Counted from the first letter of the stretch, positions 43,666 to 54,223 are shown. The stretch is DNA of 64,000 nucleotides from Kocuria rhizophila DC2201 (GCF_000010285.1 NC_010617.1:558001-622000); one strand, 5' to 3'. Program-made: numbers and translations. The notes: generated by a model not told the origin, from the letters alone.

Positions 43666-45147
43666 CTACAGGTCGAAGAAACGGCTCAGGAAACCGCGCT
43701 TCTTGCGGCCCTTGCGCTCGGCCTGCTCGTTGGTCTCGACCTCCTGGCCGTCCACCACGGCGGGGGCGGAGAGGTCGTCCTCGGGGGCACCCGGGCCCGC
43801 GACGGTCTCGCGCTCCACCACGGTCTCCTCGACGGTCTCGCGCTCCACGCGGTCCTCGGACACCGCGCGCTCGGTGCGGACCTCCTCCCGCGTGACGGCG
43901 GGGGAGACCTCTGCCTCGCGCGCGGTGCGCTGCTCGGCGTCCGCGCCACGGCCGGTCTCGACGGGCGCCCCGGTGCGGGTCTCCGCGGCGGGGCCTTCCT
44001 CGGAGGTGCCCGGCTGGGTCGCGGCGAAGTCCGGGTCCGGGATCCGGGACATGGCGGTGGTGTTGGGGTGCGGGGAGGCCTGCGGGCCCGCGGTGAGGGT
44101 CCCCTCGGAACCGGGCAGCACGGTGGTCTCCACGCGGCCGGGCTCGGCGGGGCCGGTGGGCTCCTGGTCGAAGGGCAGGTCCGCGTCCCGCACACGGCTC
44201 GCGGGAACGGCGACGTCCCCCTCGGGCTGCTCGGGCTCCGGCGCCTCGATGTCCTCGGGGGACAGCTCGCTCGGCAGCGGCTCCTCCTCAGCGGCGGGCG
44301 CGGACGACGCCGCCGCGGCGGCCTCCTCGCGCTCGCGCACCTTGCGCTCGGCAGCCTCGGCGCGCTGCTGCTCCCCGAGGCGCTCCGCCTGGGTCACGGC
44401 GGCGCGGCGGTCCTCGGCGAGAGCCGCGCGCAGGGCCTCGGCCCGGCGCTCGAGCTCGCGCAGCTCGTCCTCGCCCACGGAGGGCTCGGCCGGCTCCACG
44501 CCCGTGATCTGGTGGTCGTCGAACCAGAAGCGCTGGGCGCCGTCGTGGACCGTGACCACGCACGTGGCGTCCGTGTCCCACTCCACGTGCGCGCCGCGCA
44601 GCTTGGCGTAGCTGGCCACGGCCAGGTTGTGGTCCACCGCGGTGTCCGTGGTGAGGGACTCGCCGATCACCTGCATCATCCGCTGCTCGGTCAGGCGCGG
44701 CAGCTCGAACTGCGGGCCGTCCAGCAGCAGCCACGCGGTGATGTTGCCCCCGGCGCGCGCGGGGTAGTGCGCGTACAGGCCGGTGGCGGCCTTGGCGGCC
44801 AGCGTGAGACGGCGTGCGAGGCCGTCCTGCAGGGTCAGCTCCGCGGTGCTCAGCTCCGGGACCTCGTGGCGCTCACCGGCCTGCTTGGCCTGCACCGCCG
44901 CGGAGACCACCTCCGGGTTGAAGTGCCCCAGCTCCTGCCAGCACCACACGAAGGACCCGCGGGCCGCGGACTCGGTGCCCAGCAGGTACGGGGTGAGGGT
45001 GACCGGCGGGGTGGTCTGCAGGGTGAACGACGGCGCGGAGAAGTCCACGTCCCAATCCGCACCCTGGGACAGCTCGGCCAGCACTGCCTGGTACTCGGTG
45101 GAGATGAAGATCGACTCGTCGATCAGCTCCTGCAAAGTTTTCGTCAT
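43666..45147 (-). CDS. DUF6882-like protein with long acidic disordered tail
   Basis: A 493-residue protein. The N-terminal 200 residues form a globular region with a FVWCWQELGHFNPEVV segment and an APSFTLQTTP region, which I match tentatively to the DUF6882 type. After LRELERRAEALRAALAEDRR a coiled coil runs to about residue 285. The remaining 200 residues are an acidic, Glu/Pro/Thr/Val-rich disordered tail with quasi-repeats such as DRVERETVEETVVERETV, and it ends in a basic, hydrophobic patch RKGRKKRGFLSRFFDL. Function unknown. It is divergent from the SseB-like gene, with 222 bases between them. Confidence 0.65.
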   Translation of the reverse strand: MTKTLQELIDESIFISTEYQAVLAELSQGADWDVDFSAPSFTLQTTPPVTLTPYLLGTESAARGSFVWCWQELGHFNPEVVSAAVQAKQAGERHEVPELSTAELTLQDGLARRLTLAAKAATGLYAHYPARAGGNITAWLLLDGPQFELPRLTEQRMMQVIGESLTTDTAVDHNLAVASYAKLRGAHVEWDTDATCVVTVHDGAQRFWFDDHQITGVEPAEPSVGEDELRELERRAEALRAALAEDRRAAVTQAERLGEQQRAEAAERKVREREEAAAAASSAPAAEEEPLPSELSPEDIEAPEPEQPEGDVAVPASRVRDADLPFDQEPTGPAEPGRVETTVLPGSEGTLTAGPQASPHPNTTAMSRIPDPDFAATQPGTSEEGPAAETRTGAPVETGRGADAEQRTAREAEVSPAVTREEVRTERAVSEDRVERETVEETVVERETVAGPGAPEDDLSAPAVVDGQEVETNEQAERKGRKKRGFLSRFFDL

Positions 45148-45369
45148 GGGCCCAGGCTAACAACTGGCGCCGACTCCCACAGCGCCCCGGACCCGGGCAC
45201 CGCCCCCCGGTGGCAGGGCCGGGGAACGCCCGGCACCGCGGCGGCCACCCCGGTGACGTGCCCCACATTGGCTAGGCTGGGGCGTGCGTGCGCCCGGGGC
45301 CCCGGTGCCGCACGTGACCACACGTCGAGCGGACCCGCAGCGATCGGGTCGAAGGGACACTGACACCAC

Positions 45370-46833
45370 ATGAGCTCCGCACCCCAGCCCGCCTCGGACC
45401 CGACCGCACGGCAGACCTCCGCCGGTGGTGAGCGAGACCTCGTGACCCGCCTGGGTGAGTGGGTCATGTCCGTGCTGCGCACCGAGCCCGGGTGGGACTC
45501 CATGCTCGTGGAGTTCAAGCCGCAGGGCGGGCGGGTGCACCTGCGGGTCATCGAGAACCGTGCGGGCACCGTGATCCCCGGGGCCGCCGGGCCCATCAAG
45601 GAGGACAGCCCCGTGCTGGAGGTGCTCTCCGAGCTGCAGCGCGCGTGCTACGTGCCCGGCCGCGGCAGCTGGTTCTCCATGTCCCTGACGCTCGCCGCCC
45701 GGGACTGGCCCGAGCCCACGCTGCACACGAGTGCGTCCTACCACGTGCACGACGAGCCCCACACGTACGCCCAGGAGGGCCCCTACACCGCGCAGGACGT
45801 GCTCACGCAGCTCAGCGCGTTCCCCAGGACCCAGGAGCGCACGCCGCTGTGGGCCGTGGAGCTCGCGCAGGGGGCCGGCGTCGAGCTGCCGTTCGCGGAG
45901 CCGGAGTCGGACGACGCCCACGGGGACGTGCACCCCCGGCTGCGGGCCGCCGCCGAGGCGTGGTCCCGGGAACCGGGGGACCGGGCCCTGGCCGGGGTGC
46001 TGCGGGAGGCCCTCGCGGGGATCGTGCTGCTGGACGTCTCCGGGTCCGAGCTGGTCCCGGGGGAGGACGGCCAGCCCGTGGGCCCGAAGTCCGACATCCG
46101 CGTGCAGACGGTCACCCAGGCGGACGGCAAGCGCTGCCTGGCGGTGTACACCAGCACGGACGAGGCCCGGCAGATGTTCGCGAGCAGCAACCGCAACCCC
46201 CACATGGGCGAGCCCGTGCTGCTGCGCCAGCGCGCGAGCGCCATGCTGGCGATGGTGGCGCAGGACGAGCAGTACGACGAGATCGTGGTGGACCCGTCCT
46301 CCGGGCACGCCACGCGGATCTCCCGCGAGCAGATCGAGTGGGTCACGCGCTCCCCGCACAACGAGCCCCTCAAGCAGGCCCTGCTGGACGACAACATGGC
46401 CAACCTGCTGGGGGCGCTGTTCAACCCGCAGGGGCACCTGATGCTGGGCACCCGGGACCAGGGGGACGACGCCCTGCCGGTGATGCTCCAGCCCGAGCAG
46501 GAGGGGGCCGCCCCGGACACGCTGCTGGTGTTCACCTCGGCCGCGGAGGTCGCTGCCCTGGACCCGGCGCTGACCGTGCGCTCGGCACCGTCCCGGCAGA
46601 TCCTCCAGTTCGCGCTGGACGCCGGTGCCGCCGCGATCTGCCTCAACGCCGTGGCGCCGGTGGCCACGCTGCCCACCGAGCAGCTGCGCGAGATGCTCGA
46701 GCTCATCGCCCAGCGTGAGCAGGCCACGGCCGCGGACCAGCGCGGCGAAGCGGGCCCGGGCCCGGGCGCAGCCGCAGCCAACGACGCCGCGGGGCAGGCT
46801 GCCGCGCCGAACCAGGGCGACGCCGCGAACTAG
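45370..46833 (+). CDS. SseB-like domain protein
   Basis: A 487-residue cytoplasmic protein. The first 170 residues (LGEWVMSVLRTEPGWDSML, then a YHVHDEP region) resemble immunity-type YezG/DUF600 folds, which is a tentative match. From about residue 270 the sequence has two SseB-type halves: PLKQALLDDNMANLLGALFN with TLLVFTSAAEVAAL and a closing LDAGAAAICLNAVAPVATLP. SseB_N domains occur in many actinobacterial proteins of unknown role. The name comes from a type III secretion protein and does not imply secretion here. The last 45 residues are an Ala/Gly/Gln filler with a decamer at 46781. Confidence 0.65.
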   Translation: MSSAPQPASDPTARQTSAGGERDLVTRLGEWVMSVLRTEPGWDSMLVEFKPQGGRVHLRVIENRAGTVIPGAAGPIKEDSPVLEVLSELQRACYVPGRGSWFSMSLTLAARDWPEPTLHTSASYHVHDEPHTYAQEGPYTAQDVLTQLSAFPRTQERTPLWAVELAQGAGVELPFAEPESDDAHGDVHPRLRAAAEAWSREPGDRALAGVLREALAGIVLLDVSGSELVPGEDGQPVGPKSDIRVQTVTQADGKRCLAVYTSTDEARQMFASSNRNPHMGEPVLLRQRASAMLAMVAQDEQYDEIVVDPSSGHATRISREQIEWVTRSPHNEPLKQALLDDNMANLLGALFNPQGHLMLGTRDQGDDALPVMLQPEQEGAAPDTLLVFTSAAEVAALDPALTVRSAPSRQILQFALDAGAAAICLNAVAPVATLPTEQLREMLELIAQREQATAADQRGEAGPGPGAAAANDAAGQAAAPNQGDAAN

Positions 46834-47026
46834 GGCGACGCCGCGGTCGGGAACGCCGCCAGGGGCCAGGGTGCCGGACCGGAGCGCGACGCCGGTCCGC
46901 ACCGCTTGCTCGCGGCGGGATGCGGACCGGCGCCCCGGGGAGGCACGCGCCTCGCGCAGTCCTCATCCCGGAGACGCCGCAGACAGGAGACGGCGCAGAC
47001 TGGATATGACGTAGCCCGGGTGTGAC

Positions 47027-47064
47027 GCAGGCCCCGTGCCCGCCGGAGCGGGAACGGGGCCTGC
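47027..47064. terminator. Bidirectional hairpin between convergent SseB-like gene and katA2
   Basis: GCAGGCCCCGT (47027-47037) pairs with ACGGGGCCTGC (47054-47064). The rest of the roughly 290-base gap shows nothing else. Confidence 0.85.
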
Positions 47065-47119
47065 GTGGTGTCAGCCCGGTGGGTGGGCCGGTGCCGGGGC
47101 ACCGGCCCACCCGAGCGGA

Positions 47120-48643
47120 TCAGATGCCGTAGGCGTCCGAACCGGAGTTGCGGGCCTCGGCCTCGCGCACGCGGCGGCCGAGCTCGGGGTCCACCTTCTC
47201 CCAGTACTGGAAGGCGGCCTCCTTGATGGTCTCGTCCATCACGTCGCCCACGTGCCCGGCGATGTTCTCGACCGCCTCGGCCTTCTCCTCGTCGGAGAAC
47301 ACCTCGCGGTAGAGGGTCCCGGCCTGGCCGAAGTCGTCGTCCTCGGAGTGCAGGGTGGCGGCGGTGCGCAGCAGCTCACCGTCGGACTCCCACCGCATGT
47401 TGTCCGCCACGGCGGGGCCCGCACCGGCCACGGGGCCGCCCTGGGTGTTGGGCGCGTAGACCGGCTGGTTCGGGTGCTTGAACGTGTACCGCATGGGCCC
47501 GTCCTGGGAGTACGAGTTCTGCTCCGCGCGGTACGGAAAGTTCACGGGCAGGTCCGCGAAGTTCGCGCCGATGCGGTGACGGTGCGTGTCCGGGTAGGAG
47601 AACACGCGGGTCATGAGCATCTTGTCCGGGGAGATCTCCACACCGGGAACGGTGTTGCTGGGGGAGAACGCCGCCTGCTCGATCTGCGCGAAGTAGTTCA
47701 GCGGGTTCTGGTTCAGTGTGAACTTGCCCACCTTGATGCGCGGGTAGTCCTTCTTGGAGATCGTCTTGGTGACGTCGAAGGGGTTGAAGCGGTACGTCTT
47801 GGCGTCCTCGTACGGCATGACCTGCACGTACATGGTCCAGGACGGGAAGTCGCCCTTCTCGATGGACTCGTAGAGGTCGCGGCGGTGGGCATCGGCGTCC
47901 TTGCCGGCGATCTCCTCGGCCTCCGGGCCGGTCAGGCCCTCGGTGCCCTGGTCCGAGATGAAGTGGTACTTGACCCAGAACCGCTCGCCGGCCTCGTTGC
48001 TCCACTGGTAGGTGTGGGAGCCGTAGCCGTTCATGTGGCGGTAGTCCTTCGGGATGCCGCGCGGGCCCATCAGGTAGGTGACCTGGTGGGCGGACTCGGG
48101 CGACTGGGTCCAGAAGTCCCACTGCATGGTGTTGTCACGCATGCCGGAGCCCGGCAGACGCTTCTGCGAGTGGATGAAGTCCGGGAACTTGATGCCGTCG
48201 CGGACGAAGAAGATCGGGGTGTTGTTGCCCACGATGTCCAGGTTGCCCTCGGTGGTGTAGAACTTCAGGGCGAAGCCGCGGGGGTCGCGCCAGGTGTCCG
48301 GCGAGCCCTGCTCGCCGGCCACGGTGGAGAAGCGCGCCAGCATGGGGGTCTTGGTGCCCGGCTGGAACACGGCGGCCTTGGTGTACTGGGAGACGTCCTC
48401 GGTGATCTCGAGCTCGCCGAAGGCGCCGGCGCCCTTGGCGTGGACCACGCGCTCGGGGACGCGCTCACGGTCGAAGGCCGCGAGCTTCTCCACGACGTAG
48501 GAGTCGTGCAGCACGATGGGCCCGTCCGCGCCCACGCTGAGGGAGTGCGCGTCCGCGTTGGTGGGGACCGGCAGGCCCTCCTGGGTGGTGGTGAACGACC
48601 CGGTCTCGCGCAGTCCGCGCTCGTGGGGAGTGGTGTCAGACAT
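47120..48643 (-). CDS. katA: Monofunctional haem catalase (module 2)
   Basis: A 507-residue catalase paralogous to the one at 19.7-21.2 kb. The active-site His is in [18 protein letters not shown], the Asn in [18 protein letters not shown], and the haem Tyr in [17 protein letters not shown]. The proximal segment differs between the two copies ([12 protein letters not shown] against [12 protein letters not shown]); both keep the R-x3-Y core. The ATG at 48643 overlaps the end of the fur gene by 8 bases and has its own AGGAGG site. Duplication gives the cell two separately controlled peroxide-removing enzymes. Confidence 0.96.
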   Translation of the reverse strand: MSDTTPHERGLRETGSFTTTQEGLPVPTNADAHSLSVGADGPIVLHDSYVVEKLAAFDRERVPERVVHAKGAGAFGELEITEDVSQYTKAAVFQPGTKTPMLARFSTVAGEQGSPDTWRDPRGFALKFYTTEGNLDIVGNNTPIFFVRDGIKFPDFIHSQKRLPGSGMRDNTMQWDFWTQSPESAHQVTYLMGPRGIPKDYRHMNGYGSHTYQWSNEAGERFWVKYHFISDQGTEGLTGPEAEEIAGKDADAHRRDLYESIEKGDFPSWTMYVQVMPYEDAKTYRFNPFDVTKTISKKDYPRIKVGKFTLNQNPLNYFAQIEQAAFSPSNTVPGVEISPDKMLMTRVFSYPDTHRHRIGANFADLPVNFPYRAEQNSYSQDGPMRYTFKHPNQPVYAPNTQGGPVAGAGPAVADNMRWESDGELLRTAATLHSEDDDFGQAGTLYREVFSDEEKAEAVENIAGHVGDVMDETIKEAAFQYWEKVDPELGRRVREAEARNSGSDAYGI

Positions 48644-49163
48644 GGTTCCTCCTGGGTGATGGATGGGATCCGACGGAAGATGGGAATTGCTGCGCCTCGA
48701 GGGCGCCTGCCGCGATGTCCTGCTGACACTGCGGACAGACCCCCCGGTACACCACCTCCGCGGACAGCAGCTGGAAGCCGTGGTCCTGCGAAGGCGTGAG
48801 ACACGGGGCGTGTCCCACCGCGCACGGCACGTCCTGGATGACGCCGCAGTGGATGCAGTACGCGTGGTGGTGGTTGTCACCGGTGCGGATCTCGTACCGC
48901 GCCGGAGATCCGGGCGGTTCGAACTTGGACACCATGCCGATGGCCGCGAGGTCCGCGAGGACCACGTAGACGGACTGCACGGACATGTTGGGCAGGACCG
49001 AGCGGACCTGCTTGACCGTGTCCTCCGCCGTGGCGTGCGGCACAGCGTCCACGGCATCCAGCACCGCGAGACGTTGCCTGGTGACCCTGCGCCCGTGGGA
49101 GCGCAGGTGCGAGGTCCACTCCTCCCGCGAGGGATGCGATGAGATCTCGGCGGTGGTCTCCAT
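48636..49163 (-). CDS. Fur family transcriptional regulator, catalase-linked (module 2)
   Basis: A 175-residue Fur-type repressor. The winged helix includes [19 protein letters not shown] and [15 protein letters not shown]. Metal ligands are in [10 protein letters not shown], with CxxC pairs CIHC and CPQC. It shares layout and much sequence with the Fur protein of module 1, including [12 protein letters not shown], so the two modules are clear paralogs. In contrast to module 1 (74-base gap), fur and katA overlap here, implying tight co-translation. A palindromic element lies 17 bases upstream of the start. Confidence 0.92.
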   Translation of the reverse strand: METTAEISSHPSREEWTSHLRSHGRRVTRQRLAVLDAVDAVPHATAEDTVKQVRSVLPNMSVQSVYVVLADLAAIGMVSKFEPPGSPARYEIRTGDNHHHAYCIHCGVIQDVPCAVGHAPCLTPSQDHGFQLLSAEVVYRGVCPQCQQDIAAGALEAQQFPSSVGSHPSPRRNHV

Positions 49164-49180
49164 GGCGTCGAGCCTAGCCT

Positions 49181-49201
49181 TATTCTGAGCAATTCACAAT
49201 A
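49181..49201 (-). promoter_or_regulatory. Candidate Fur-family operator upstream of fur-katA module 2
   Basis: Read toward the gene it is TATTGTGAATTGCTCAGAATA. It shares TGAnTnnCTCAnAA with the element before the first fur gene and lies at the same distance (17 bases) from the ATG. Confidence 0.6.
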
Positions 49202-49884
49202 GGTGGTGTGATCCCGCTCGCACCCGTGATCACACCGGGCTCCGGGGCGGGGCCGCGCTCGGGTCAGGGCACCCACACGGGACGGACAACGGGCCGGAGC
49301 GCATGCCGGAGGCCGGCCGGAACCGGGGTTGGAACCGGCGCCCGGGCTGCGGGGGCTGAGGCCGGCGGCAAGCGCGCCGGCGGCCCGGCTGGACCCCGAG
49401 CGCGGGGCGCTCCGCTGGAGGGGCGGAACAGACGAGGTGCGGGACCCCGCGGCCCGGCCGTGCGGCGTCGCCATGAGGCCCCGAAAAAAAGTTTTCCCGA
49501 ACCGCGTCACGATCCGCCCACCCGCGTGTCTACACAGTGAATCGCGTGCGGGCTGCACGCGATTCCGGACGGCCCGATCGCTCTGGGGCCGACGATCCGG
49601 TGCCGCGGTCAGTAAGGGGACGCATCACGCGGCACATGGAGGGCAAGAGCGGCTCCCGGCCGGGCGGGCTGCCCTGCGGGAGACGGGGGAGAGCGGTACT
49701 AGGAGACGGGGACGGGACCGGTGGGGGCTGGTTCCGTCCCCGACCGCCACACCGGGTGCCGCCACCGGCAGCGCGAGGCCTGCGGGCCCCGCCCAGCGCA
49801 ATGCTGGCTCGCGGTCTGTCGGTTCTCCGCGGGGGCTGAGACAATGGGGAGTCACGTCCAGACCACACGCGTCAAGAGAGTGTC
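49202..49884. other. Divergent intergenic region between fur 2 and the sigma factor gene
   Basis: Nearly 700 bases without a supportable gene. The open frames that cross it have no ribosome site and atypical composition. A short AT-rich patch (GAAAAAAAGTTTTCC, 49482-49496) is the only obvious non-GC feature. The promoter of the sigma gene should be in the last 150 bases. Confidence 0.5.
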
Positions 49885-51624
49885 ATGCCAGACAGTGCAG
49901 GTTCCGGGCCCCGTGATCCGGGGGTCCACACCGAGCACCCCGCGAGCGACGAGCAGCTGCTCACCGCCGTGCGCGAGGGTGACTCCTCCGCGTTCGCCGA
50001 GCTCTACGAACGCCACCGCGGGGCCGTGCTGGCCGTGGCCCGCATGCACTCCCGCAACGACGCCGACGCCCAGGACCTCGTGTCCGAGGCCTTCACCCGC
50101 GTGCTGGGGCTGCTGCGCGAGGGCCGCGGGCCCCGGCAGTTCCTGCGCGCCTACCTGGTCACTGCCGTCTCCCGCCTGGCCGCGGACCGCGCGAACGACC
50201 TCACCCGCACCCGCCCCGAGGCACCCCAGCCCAACGGTCCGCTGGACCGCGTGGAGCTCTTCGACGACCTCGTGGTCAAGCAGGTGGACTCCGCCGTGGT
50301 GGCGCAAGCCTTCGCGAGCCTGCCGGAGCGCTGGCAGGAGATCCTGTGGTACCTCGAGGTCGAGGGGCGCCGCCCGCGGCAGGTGGCCTCCGTGGTGGGC
50401 GTCCAGCCCAACGCCGTGTCCGCCCTCGGCAAGCGCGCCCGCGAGGGGCTGCGCACCGCCTACATGCAGGAGCACGTCTCCGCGCAGGCGCTGGAGGACT
50501 GCTACCAGTTCTCCTCCCAGCTGGGCGCCTTCGCCCGGGGCGCGCTCACCCCCTCCCGCACCGCCGTGGTCCAGGACCACCTTGACGGCTGCCGCCGCTG
50601 CACCGCCGAGTACCTCCAGCTCCAGGACCTCGGGCTCGGGCTGCGCGGCTGGATGCTGCCCGTGCTCGCCGGGCTGCCCCTGTGGGGCGGGGCCGGCGGC
50701 CGGCTCGCGGAGTCCCTCGGAGGGCTGCCGCTGCTCGGTGGTTCCCCCGCGCTCGCCGCCGCGGGAGGTGCCGGGGCCGGCACCACCGGGGCTGGCGGCA
50801 CGGCCGGGGTTGTCGACGCCGCCGGGGTGCGCGGTCTCGCCGGGACGGGTGGCGCTGCCGGAGCTGCCGACGCCGCCGGGGCGGCCGCTGGAACGGCTGG
50901 AACGGGCGGTGCCGCGGGGACGGGCGCCGCGGCGTCGGCCGCGGGATCCTCTGCGGCGGGCTCCGCCGCGGGCGGACTCGGAGCGGTGCTGGGGTCCAGC
51001 ACGGGGCTCGCGCTCGCCGTGGGCGCGGTGCTCGTGGTCGGTGCCTCCACCGCGGGACTCGTGGCCCTGAACAGCGGTTCCGAGGAGGCCCCGCCCACGG
51101 CCGCGGGCTCGGCCGAGCCGGGCGGAGCGGGCAGCCGTGCCGCGGCGGAGCCTGGCAGGCAGGACCCCGCGAGCGGTGCGCCCGTACAGGGGGCCGCGCC
51201 CGGCGGGAACGGCGCCGCCGTGCCGGACGCGGACCAGGCCCAGGGTGCGTCGGGTGCCGAGGCCGCCCAGGACGCCGCGGTGGAGCGGTCCGAGTCCACC
51301 GCCCTGCCCGCCCCGTTCCTCCCGGACGTCGACCCGGCCATCGTGGGCCCCGTGCCCGACCTGCCGGTGTCCGTGCCGTACCCCACCCTCCCGCGCGTGG
51401 ATGGCGACCCCGTGCCGCCCGATCCCGTGGATCCAGAACCGGCGAGCCCCGATCCGGTGAGCCCCGACCCGGTCGAGCCCACCCCCAGCCCCGTGCCCAC
51501 CGTCCCCGAGCCCACGCCGAGCCCGGGCGGCGGCGGTGCCACCCCCGCACCCACACCCACCCCTTCCGACGGCTCGTGCCACTGGGTCCCCATACCCTGG
51601 GGCATCGAGGTCTGCATCCCGTAG
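49885..51624 (+). CDS. ECF-type sigma factor fused to zinc anti-sigma motif, membrane helix and Pro-rich extracellular tail
   Basis: A 579-residue multidomain protein. Residues 22-195 are a sigma-70 family ECF factor: region 2 has [19 protein letters not shown] and [14 protein letters not shown], and region 4 has [20 protein letters not shown] with the helix-turn-helix [20 protein letters not shown]. Residues 205-250 hold a zinc anti-sigma-like motif with His232, Cys236 and Cys239. An Ala/Gly-rich linker (285-370) leads to one membrane helix (about 374-396), then about 180 Pro/Asp/Glu-rich residues outside the cell ending in a short segment with two Cys. The architecture suggests a sigma factor tethered and inhibited at the membrane and released by an outside signal. 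The regulator genes usually adjacent to ECF factors are absent, consistent with self-containment. Confidence 0.88.
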   Translation: MPDSAGSGPRDPGVHTEHPASDEQLLTAVREGDSSAFAELYERHRGAVLAVARMHSRNDADAQDLVSEAFTRVLGLLREGRGPRQFLRAYLVTAVSRLAADRANDLTRTRPEAPQPNGPLDRVELFDDLVVKQVDSAVVAQAFASLPERWQEILWYLEVEGRRPRQVASVVGVQPNAVSALGKRAREGLRTAYMQEHVSAQALEDCYQFSSQLGAFARGALTPSRTAVVQDHLDGCRRCTAEYLQLQDLGLGLRGWMLPVLAGLPLWGGAGGRLAESLGGLPLLGGSPALAAAGGAGAGTTGAGGTAGVVDAAGVRGLAGTGGAAGAADAAGAAAGTAGTGGAAGTGAAASAAGSSAAGSAAGGLGAVLGSSTGLALAVGAVLVVGASTAGLVALNSGSEEAPPTAAGSAEPGGAGSRAAAEPGRQDPASGAPVQGAAPGGNGAAVPDADQAQGASGAEAAQDAAVERSESTALPAPFLPDVDPAIVGPVPDLPVSVPYPTLPRVDGDPVPPDPVDPEPASPDPVSPDPVEPTPSPVPTVPEPTPSPGGGGATPAPTPTPSDGSCHWVPIPWGIEVCIP

Positions 51625-51682
51625 GCCGCCCGACCGTGCGCACCCCCTGACCCCCCTCCACACCCCTGAGGAGAAACACCTG

Positions 51683-52588
51683 ATGCACCGGCACTACAAC
51701 GGCCTCAAGACCGTCCTGCTCCTGGGCGGGATGTGGGTGGTGCTGCTCGCGATCGGCTGGGCCATCGCCGGAGCCACCCGCAACTCGGCCTTCATCATGA
51801 TCTTCGCGGTGGTGGGCCTGCTCGGCACGGCCTACAGCTACTGGAACTCGGACAAGCTGGCCATCCGGTCCATGCGCGCCGTTCCCGTGACCCCGCAGCA
51901 GGCCCCGGCCATGTACCGGATCGTGCACGAGCTGTCCCAGGCCGCCGGGCAGCCCATGCCCCGCCTGTTCATCGCCCCCACCATGAGCCCCAACGCCTTC
52001 GCCACGGGGCGCAACCCCGAGCACGCCGCGGTGTGCTGCACCGAGGGCATCCTGCAGCTGCTCGACGAGCGCGAGCTGCGCGGCGTGCTGGGCCACGAGC
52101 TCATGCACGTGTACAACCGGGACATCCTGACCTCGTCGGTGGCGGCGGCCGTGGCGGGGATCATCACCTCCGCGGCCCAGATGCTGCAGTTCGCCGCGAT
52201 CTTCGGCGGCGGACGGGGCAACGACAACCGCGGCGGCAACCCCCTGGTGGGTCTGCTGCTCGCCCTGCTGGCACCGCTGGCCGCCACCGTGATCCAGCTG
52301 GCGATCTCCCGGACCCGCGAGTACGACGCGGACGAGGACGGCTCCAAGCTCACCGGGGACCCCCTGGCCCTGGCCTCAGCGCTGCGCAAGATCGAGGGCG
52401 GGGCCTCGCAGTTCCCCATGGACCCCGAGGACCAGAAGGTGGTCAACACGTCCCACCTGATGATCGCCAACCCGTTCCGCGGCGGCGCCGTCACCGGGCT
52501 CTTCCGCACGCACCCGGCCACGGCGGACCGGATCGCACGGCTGGAGAACATGGCCCGCGCCGGGGGAGGCAATCCGGCAGGTCGCTGA
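51683..52588 (+). CDS. htpX: HtpX-like membrane metalloprotease
   Basis: A 301-residue M48 protease. Two N-terminal membrane helices ([19 protein letters not shown] and [16 protein letters not shown]) precede the zinc motif [10 protein letters not shown], and the third ligand Glu lies in REYDADEDG. Two more hydrophobic segments follow the active site. The family degrades misfolded membrane proteins. The ATG at 51683 follows GAGGAGA. It starts 58 bases after the sigma gene and could be co-transcribed with it, which would make it a candidate for the protease that releases the tethered sigma; that link is speculative. Confidence 0.94.
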   Translation: MHRHYNGLKTVLLLGGMWVVLLAIGWAIAGATRNSAFIMIFAVVGLLGTAYSYWNSDKLAIRSMRAVPVTPQQAPAMYRIVHELSQAAGQPMPRLFIAPTMSPNAFATGRNPEHAAVCCTEGILQLLDERELRGVLGHELMHVYNRDILTSSVAAAVAGIITSAAQMLQFAAIFGGGRGNDNRGGNPLVGLLLALLAPLAATVIQLAISRTREYDADEDGSKLTGDPLALASALRKIEGGASQFPMDPEDQKVVNTSHLMIANPFRGGAVTGLFRTHPATADRIARLENMARAGGGNPAGR

Positions 52589-52740
52589 CGCCGGGCGCTG
52601 CCGCCCGCCGCGCGGTGGCCCGCGCCAGAACGGCCGCGCGGCCGCCCCGCCGGAACGGGCGCGGGGGCCGCCGTGCCGACGACGCCGCCGCGCACCGTGC
52701 ATCCCACCTCGGCCGGGCGCCCCCACCGCGGGGGACAGTG

Positions 52741-52779
52741 CGAAGGGGCCGGAACGGATGATCCGTTCCGGCCCCTTCG
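52741..52779. terminator. Perfect 18-bp hairpin between convergent htpX and yajQ
   Basis: CGAAGGGGCCGGAACGGA (52741-52758) pairs perfectly with TCCGTTCCGGCCCCTTCG (52762-52779) around a 3-base loop. Confidence 0.92.
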
Positions 52780-52800
52780 CGTCCGCGGTGCAGTGCGCGC

Positions 52801-53292
52801 TCAGCGGTAGTTCACGAACTGCAGGTCGACCTCCAGGTCCGAGCCCTTGAGCAGGGAAATGATCTCCTGCAGGTCGTCACGGGACTTGGACGAGACGCGC
52901 AGCTCGTCACCCTGGATGGTGGCCTTCACGCCCTTGGGGCCCTCGTCCCGGATGAGCTTGGTGATCTTCTTGGCCTGGTCCTGGGCGATGCCCTCCTTGA
53001 TGGAGGACTCGATCCGGTACTCCTTGCCGGAGGCGTAGGGCTCACCGGAGTCCAGGGACTTCAGGGAGATCCCGCGCTTGACCAGCTTGGACTGGAAAAC
53101 GTCCAGCACGGCCTCGGCGCGCTCCTGCGAGTTGGCCTTGATGAGGATCTTCTCCCCGGAGAAGTCGATGTCCGCGCCCACGCCGCGGAAGTCGTAGCGC
53201 TGGGCCACTTCCTTCTGCGCCTGGTTCAGGGCGTTCGCCACTTCCTGCTTGTCCACCTTGCTGACCACGTCGAACGATGATTCTGATGCCAT
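52801..53292 (-). CDS. yajQ: YajQ family nucleotide-binding protein
   Basis: A 163-residue protein of exactly the usual YajQ length. [20 protein letters not shown] starts the fold, followed by RYDFRGV and the closing [12 protein letters not shown]. Two ferredoxin-like repeats form the protein. Members bind cyclic di-GMP in Xanthomonas and have been linked to phage regulation elsewhere; here the ligand is unknown. The promoter should lie in the short gap to the patatin gene upstream, or the gene may be read from it. Confidence 0.95.
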   Translation of the reverse strand: MASESSFDVVSKVDKQEVANALNQAQKEVAQRYDFRGVGADIDFSGEKILIKANSQERAEAVLDVFQSKLVKRGISLKSLDSGEPYASGKEYRIESSIKEGIAQDQAKKITKLIRDEGPKGVKATIQGDELRVSSKSRDDLQEIISLLKGSDLEVDLQFVNYR

Positions 53293-53341
53293 GCCACGCT
53301 CCTCGGCTGCGATGCGATCGGCGGAACGCGGGGTGCTGCGC

Positions 53342-54223
53342 TCACGCGTTCCAGAACTCTGCGACCCGGTCCGCGAGCTGTCGCGCCTGCGCGAGACCGG
53401 CTTCGAACGAGGGTAGCCGACTCGCGGGGTCCAGGGGATTCGTGCCGAAGGCCGCCCGGGCGGCGTCGTCCGCGGTGACGTGCAGGGCCGAGCCGGCCTC
53501 CTCGATCATCCGCAGGGACTGGTCCAGCGTGGGGCCGAACGGGCTGGTGGGCGGCTCGGGGTTGCACGAGACCACGAGCACCCGGTCGAAGCCCGCGGCC
53601 AGGTCCGCGTTGGTGGCCGAGCGCATGCCGCCGTCCATGCAGTCGCGGCCCCCCACGTGCACGAGCGGGAACACCATGGGCACGGTGCAGCTCGCCGCGA
53701 CCGCCCGGTCCAGGGGGACGCCGCTGTCCGCGTCGAACACCACGAACTCGCCGCTGCCCGCGTCCACCGCGGTGATCGCGAGCCTGCCCGCGGGCCACTC
53801 GGCGGGGAGCATCCCGGCCATCCGCGCGACCCACGCCTGCTCACTCAGCGCCACCGGGCACGACGCCGCCCGCGCACCGATCGCGGCCCGGCCCGCCTCG
53901 GGGCTCGTGGCACCGCGGGCCGATTCCCCCATCATCTGCATGAACTGCTCGGCGTCGAAGGCCGGGGCGGTGTCCTCGGCCGGGGGCTGCGGTGCGGCGT
54001 CCTCCCGGGTCATCTCGGAGCGCAGGGCGGCCAGGTGCAGAGCGCCGGCGCGCAGCCGCACGGCCACCGCGGATCCCGCGGAGGTCCCGACCACGAGGTC
54101 CGCGGCCTCCAGGTCCGCACCCGCTTCCAGCAGGCCCCCGAGCAGACCGCTCTCCCATGCGATCCCGGCGGTTCCGCCGCCGCCCAGGACGATGGCCCGG
54201 GTGGGTGCTGAGGCGTGGGGCAT
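53342..54223 (-). CDS. Patatin-like phospholipase family protein
   Basis: A 293-residue cytoplasmic hydrolase. The oxyanion loop [13 protein letters not shown], the nucleophile elbow GTSAGSA (Ser in GxSxG) and the DGG-type aspartate in [14 protein letters not shown] are present, so the Ser-Asp dyad is complete. It should release fatty acids from lipids or act on acyl esters. The start at ATG 54223 ([10 protein letters not shown]) with GGCGG upstream is chosen because the sequence before it is Arg/Pro-rich and has no ribosome site. Two decamer copies fall in its DNA (53460 and 53860). Confidence 0.9.
   Translation of the reverse strand: MPHASAPTRAIVLGGGGTAGIAWESGLLGGLLEAGADLEAADLVVGTSAGSAVAVRLRAGALHLAALRSEMTREDAAPQPPAEDTAPAFDAEQFMQMMGESARGATSPEAGRAAIGARAASCPVALSEQAWVARMAGMLPAEWPAGRLAITAVDAGSGEFVVFDADSGVPLDRAVAASCTVPMVFPLVHVGGRDCMDGGMRSATNADLAAGFDRVLVVSCNPEPPTSPFGPTLDQSLRMIEEAGSALHVTADDAARAAFGTNPLDPASRLPSFEAGLAQARQLADRVAEFWNA

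Noticed and set aside
49208-49540. Short open frames in the gap before the sigma factor
   Set aside because: They are Arg/Gly/Ala-rich translations of GC-rich noncoding DNA without start signals.
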